Below, piece after piece: positions 5,249 to 5,719 of a stretch of 5,719 nt of DNA. Within the stretch, counting starts at the first letter, position 1. Every line of letters starts with the position of its first letter. A model generated the notes under the pieces. It saw nothing but the letters and a program-made list of their open reading frames with translations, was not told the DNA's origin and did not search any database. Made by a program: the position numbers and the translations under genes. This stretch comes from an uncultured Acidimicrobiaceae bacterium (GTDB lineage: Bacteria; Actinomycetota; Acidimicrobiia; Acidimicrobiales; Microtrichaceae), in the NCBI GenBank assembly GCA_937868025.1, contig CALMLJ010000336.1:1-5719 (forward strand), given 5' to 3'.

Positions 5249-5719
5249 CTACCGCGGGGACCCCGGACCCGAGGGCCACGACTCGATCAGCTCGGCGAAC
5301 GCGGTCGGCCCGCTCAGGTGCACGCCGTGGTCGGCGCCCTCGATCGCGACGAGCCGGCATGACTCGATGCCGGCCGCGGCCTCGGTGGCGGACCGCCGGT
5401 GGTGCTCGCTCGACTCGGTGCCATGGCCGATCACCACCGGCAAGGTGATCAGCGACAGGTCGACCGCTGCCTCGGCACCGCGGGCGTTGAACATGTCGGC
5501 CTGGAGCGCAGCCCCCTCGGCCCGGCGTTCGGCCTGCATCGTCGCCGGGAGGCGCTCCCACAGCCGGTCGCCCAACACACCCCGCATGAAGGCCTCGGCC
5601 GCAACGTCAGGGGCGAGGTCGAGCAGCCCGCTCCCCCGCGACGTGTACCAGTCATTCCACGCCAGGGGTGCCTCCCAGACGACGGCGCCGACCACGAGTT
5701 CCTCGATGCCGGGGCGGGC
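5249..5719 (-). CDS. Alpha/beta hydrolase, C-terminal part (cut by the window edge)
   Basis: The frame runs off the right edge, leaving the last 156 residues of a longer protein; the true start lies outside. The visible sequence begins ARPGIEELVVGAVVWEAPLAW, which is the strand-and-turn that follows the nucleophile elbow in alpha/beta hydrolases, so the GxSxG serine should lie just beyond the edge. A helical cap follows (GDRLWERLPATMQAERRAEG, about visible residues 50-69), then the strand PVVIGHGTESSEHHRRS. The catalytic His is most likely visible residue 131 in EGADHGVHLSGP. The usual Asp at the end of the penultimate strand is not evident; Glu102 in the HGTESS turn may replace it. Such enzymes hydrolyse esters or similar bonds; the substrate cannot be inferred. 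An internal GTG at 5695 is not a credible start, because the upstream residues already match the fold. The stop is 11 bases before the patatin start. Confidence 0.85.
   Translation of the reverse strand, partial: ARPGIEELVVGAVVWEAPLAWNDWYTSRGSGLLDLAPDVAAEAFMRGVLGDRLWERLPATMQAERRAEGAALQADMFNARGAEAAVDLSLITLPVVIGHGTESSEHHRRSATEAAAGIESCRLVAIEGADHGVHLSGPTAFAELIESWPSGPGSPR

Noticed and set aside
5238..5561. Possible 108-residue N-terminal extension of the patatin
   Set aside because: The extension is Arg/Pro/Gly-rich, overlaps the alpha/beta hydrolase in another frame, and the ATG at 5237 sits right where patatin homology begins.
1..5719. Search for a CRISPR array, IS element, phage gene, toxin-antitoxin pair or tRNA
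   Set aside because: There are no regularly spaced direct repeats, no transposase or integrase motifs, no tRNA-like cloverleaf, and no gap large enough to hide such an element outside the assigned genes.

Overview
This is a high-GC bacterial window in which every credible gene lies on the minus strand, so transcription runs from the right edge to the left. A DUF3151 protein, a patatin of the GGGG-N-L-G type, a ribonuclease D with an extended C-terminal part, and heavy use of GC-ending codons all point to an actinomycetote. An Acidimicrobiia-like (Ilumatobacter-type) lineage is my inference; no marker in the window fixes the taxon.

Layout in transcription order: (1) the C-terminal half of an alpha/beta hydrolase, cut by the right edge; (2) a 360-residue patatin-like phospholipase with a long acidic tail; (3) a DUF3151 protein of 143 residues; (4) a 409-residue PLP-dependent enzyme resembling sphingosine-1-phosphate lyase and group II decarboxylases; (5) MobA, molybdenum cofactor guanylyltransferase; (6) a single-domain rhodanese; (7) ribonuclease D; (8) after a 93-base gap, a small protein of 75 to 80 residues with an acidic tail that I do not recognise. 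Gaps between genes 1 to 7 are -8 to 30 bases, so they could form one transcription unit. No stretch of more than 300 bases lacks a gene.

Functionally, the cluster mixes lipid or ester chemistry (alpha/beta hydrolase, patatin, S1P-lyase-like enzyme) with cofactor, sulfur and RNA metabolism (MobA, rhodanese, RNase D). MobA and rhodanese are the most suggestive pair, because sulfur carriers and rhodaneses feed molybdopterin synthesis, but nothing in the sequence proves that link. The substrate of the S1P-lyase-like enzyme is the main open question. I see no phage, IS element, CRISPR array, tRNA or rRNA, and no sign of an unusual defence or mobile system. The window looks like an ordinary chromosomal housekeeping and accessory-metabolism region with a few uncharacterised proteins.
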